DNA of 5,913 nucleotides. Source: Gammaproteobacteria bacterium. GTDB taxonomy: Bacteria; Pseudomonadota; Gammaproteobacteria; SZUA-229. A program made the translations under genes and the position numbers. The DNA lies in assembly GCA_013138755.1 (NCBI GenBank), contig WTCC01000205.1, forward strand, positions 1-5,913, given 5' to 3'. A model generated the notes under the pieces. It did no database searches, was not told where the DNA came from, and worked only from the letters and a program-made list of their open reading frames with translations. This document shows, piece after piece, positions 5,653-5,913 of the stretch; the first letter of the stretch is position 1, and each line of letters begins with the position of its first letter.

Positions 5653-5913
5653 TTACAGCTGTTTGATACCGGCAATTAATTCTGCCACAGCCTTTTGGCC
5701 ATCGCCGTATAACATCTGTGTATTATCGGCGTAGAAGAGGTGGTTTTCTATTCCGGAGAAACCAGCCCCCTTACCTCTTTTTATAACTATCACATTCTGC
5801 GCTTTATCGGCATCGAGTATCGGCATACCGTATATCGGGCTATCCGGATTAGAGCGAGCGACCGGATTGACCACATCATTCGCACCGATAACCAACGCCA
5901 CGTCCGCGGTAGG
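5653..5913 (-). CDS. pntB: NAD(P) transhydrogenase beta subunit PntB, C-terminal fragment
   Basis: This is the last 86 codons of PntB, the membrane subunit of the proton-translocating NAD(P) transhydrogenase, which uses the proton gradient to make NADPH from NADH. The visible part belongs to domain III, the cytosolic NADP(H)-binding domain: VALVIGANDVVNPVAR followed by SPIYGMPILDADKAQNVIVIKR, then ENTQ-like NTQMLYGDGQKAVAELI near the end. These match the E. coli PntB C-terminus ([42 protein letters not shown]). The reading frame is open to the right edge with no start, so the gene enters from outside the window; internal GTG and ATG codons here are not starts. It ends in a stop at 5653 and is followed by the terminator near 5616-5638. 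pntA is expected farther upstream. Confidence 0.95.
   Translation of the reverse strand, partial: PTADVALVIGANDVVNPVARSNPDSPIYGMPILDADKAQNVIVIKRGKGAGFSGIENHLFYADNTQMLYGDGQKAVAELIAGIKQL

Overview
The window looks like ordinary chromosomal DNA from a gammaproteobacterium of moderate G+C (low-to-mid 40s % by eye). The evidence is a close match to RluE, a proteobacterial 23S rRNA pseudouridine synthase, together with a GTG-started typA and a PntB C-terminus that both resemble their gammaproteobacterial counterparts. The genus cannot be fixed from this sequence. There is no sign of a mobile element, CRISPR array, tRNA, rRNA, prophage or known defence island.

Layout. (1) Positions 1-140, minus strand: the first 46 codons of typA (BipA GTPase), running off the left edge, with a consensus -10 box upstream. 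(2) 271-2002, minus strand: a two-gene unit, a soluble protein made almost entirely of TPRs (342 aa) followed after 13 nt by a small two-span inner-membrane protein (229 aa) of unknown function; typA lies downstream on the same strand. (3) 2003-2271: an AT-rich divergent intergenic region with an 18-bp dyad. (4) 2272-3739, plus strand: a stand-alone 5'-3' exonuclease/FEN-type nuclease of the PolA N-terminal family, followed 28 nt later by rluE, probably one transcript. (5) 3736-4746, minus strand: a HIT/GalT-superfamily nucleotidyltransferase-like protein whose stop codon overlaps that of rluE in a shared TTAA. (6) 4767-4806: a 15-bp perfect hairpin, most likely the terminator of the next gene but only 20 nt upstream of the nucleotidyltransferase start. 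(7) 4828-5481, minus strand: an orphan ParA/MinD-type ATPase with a strong ribosome-binding site. (8) 5616-5638: a terminator. (9) 5653-5913, minus strand: the C-terminal 86 residues of PntB (NAD(P) transhydrogenase beta subunit), running off the right edge.

The genes are mostly housekeeping (translation/ribosome: typA, rluE; redox: pntB; DNA metabolism: exonuclease; positioning: ParA) and do not form one obvious pathway. The parts with least precedent are the TPR plus membrane-protein pair, the HIT-type protein behind a hairpin, and the ParA without a ParB in view. I see no convincing evidence of a new multi-gene system; the findings are leads of modest strength.
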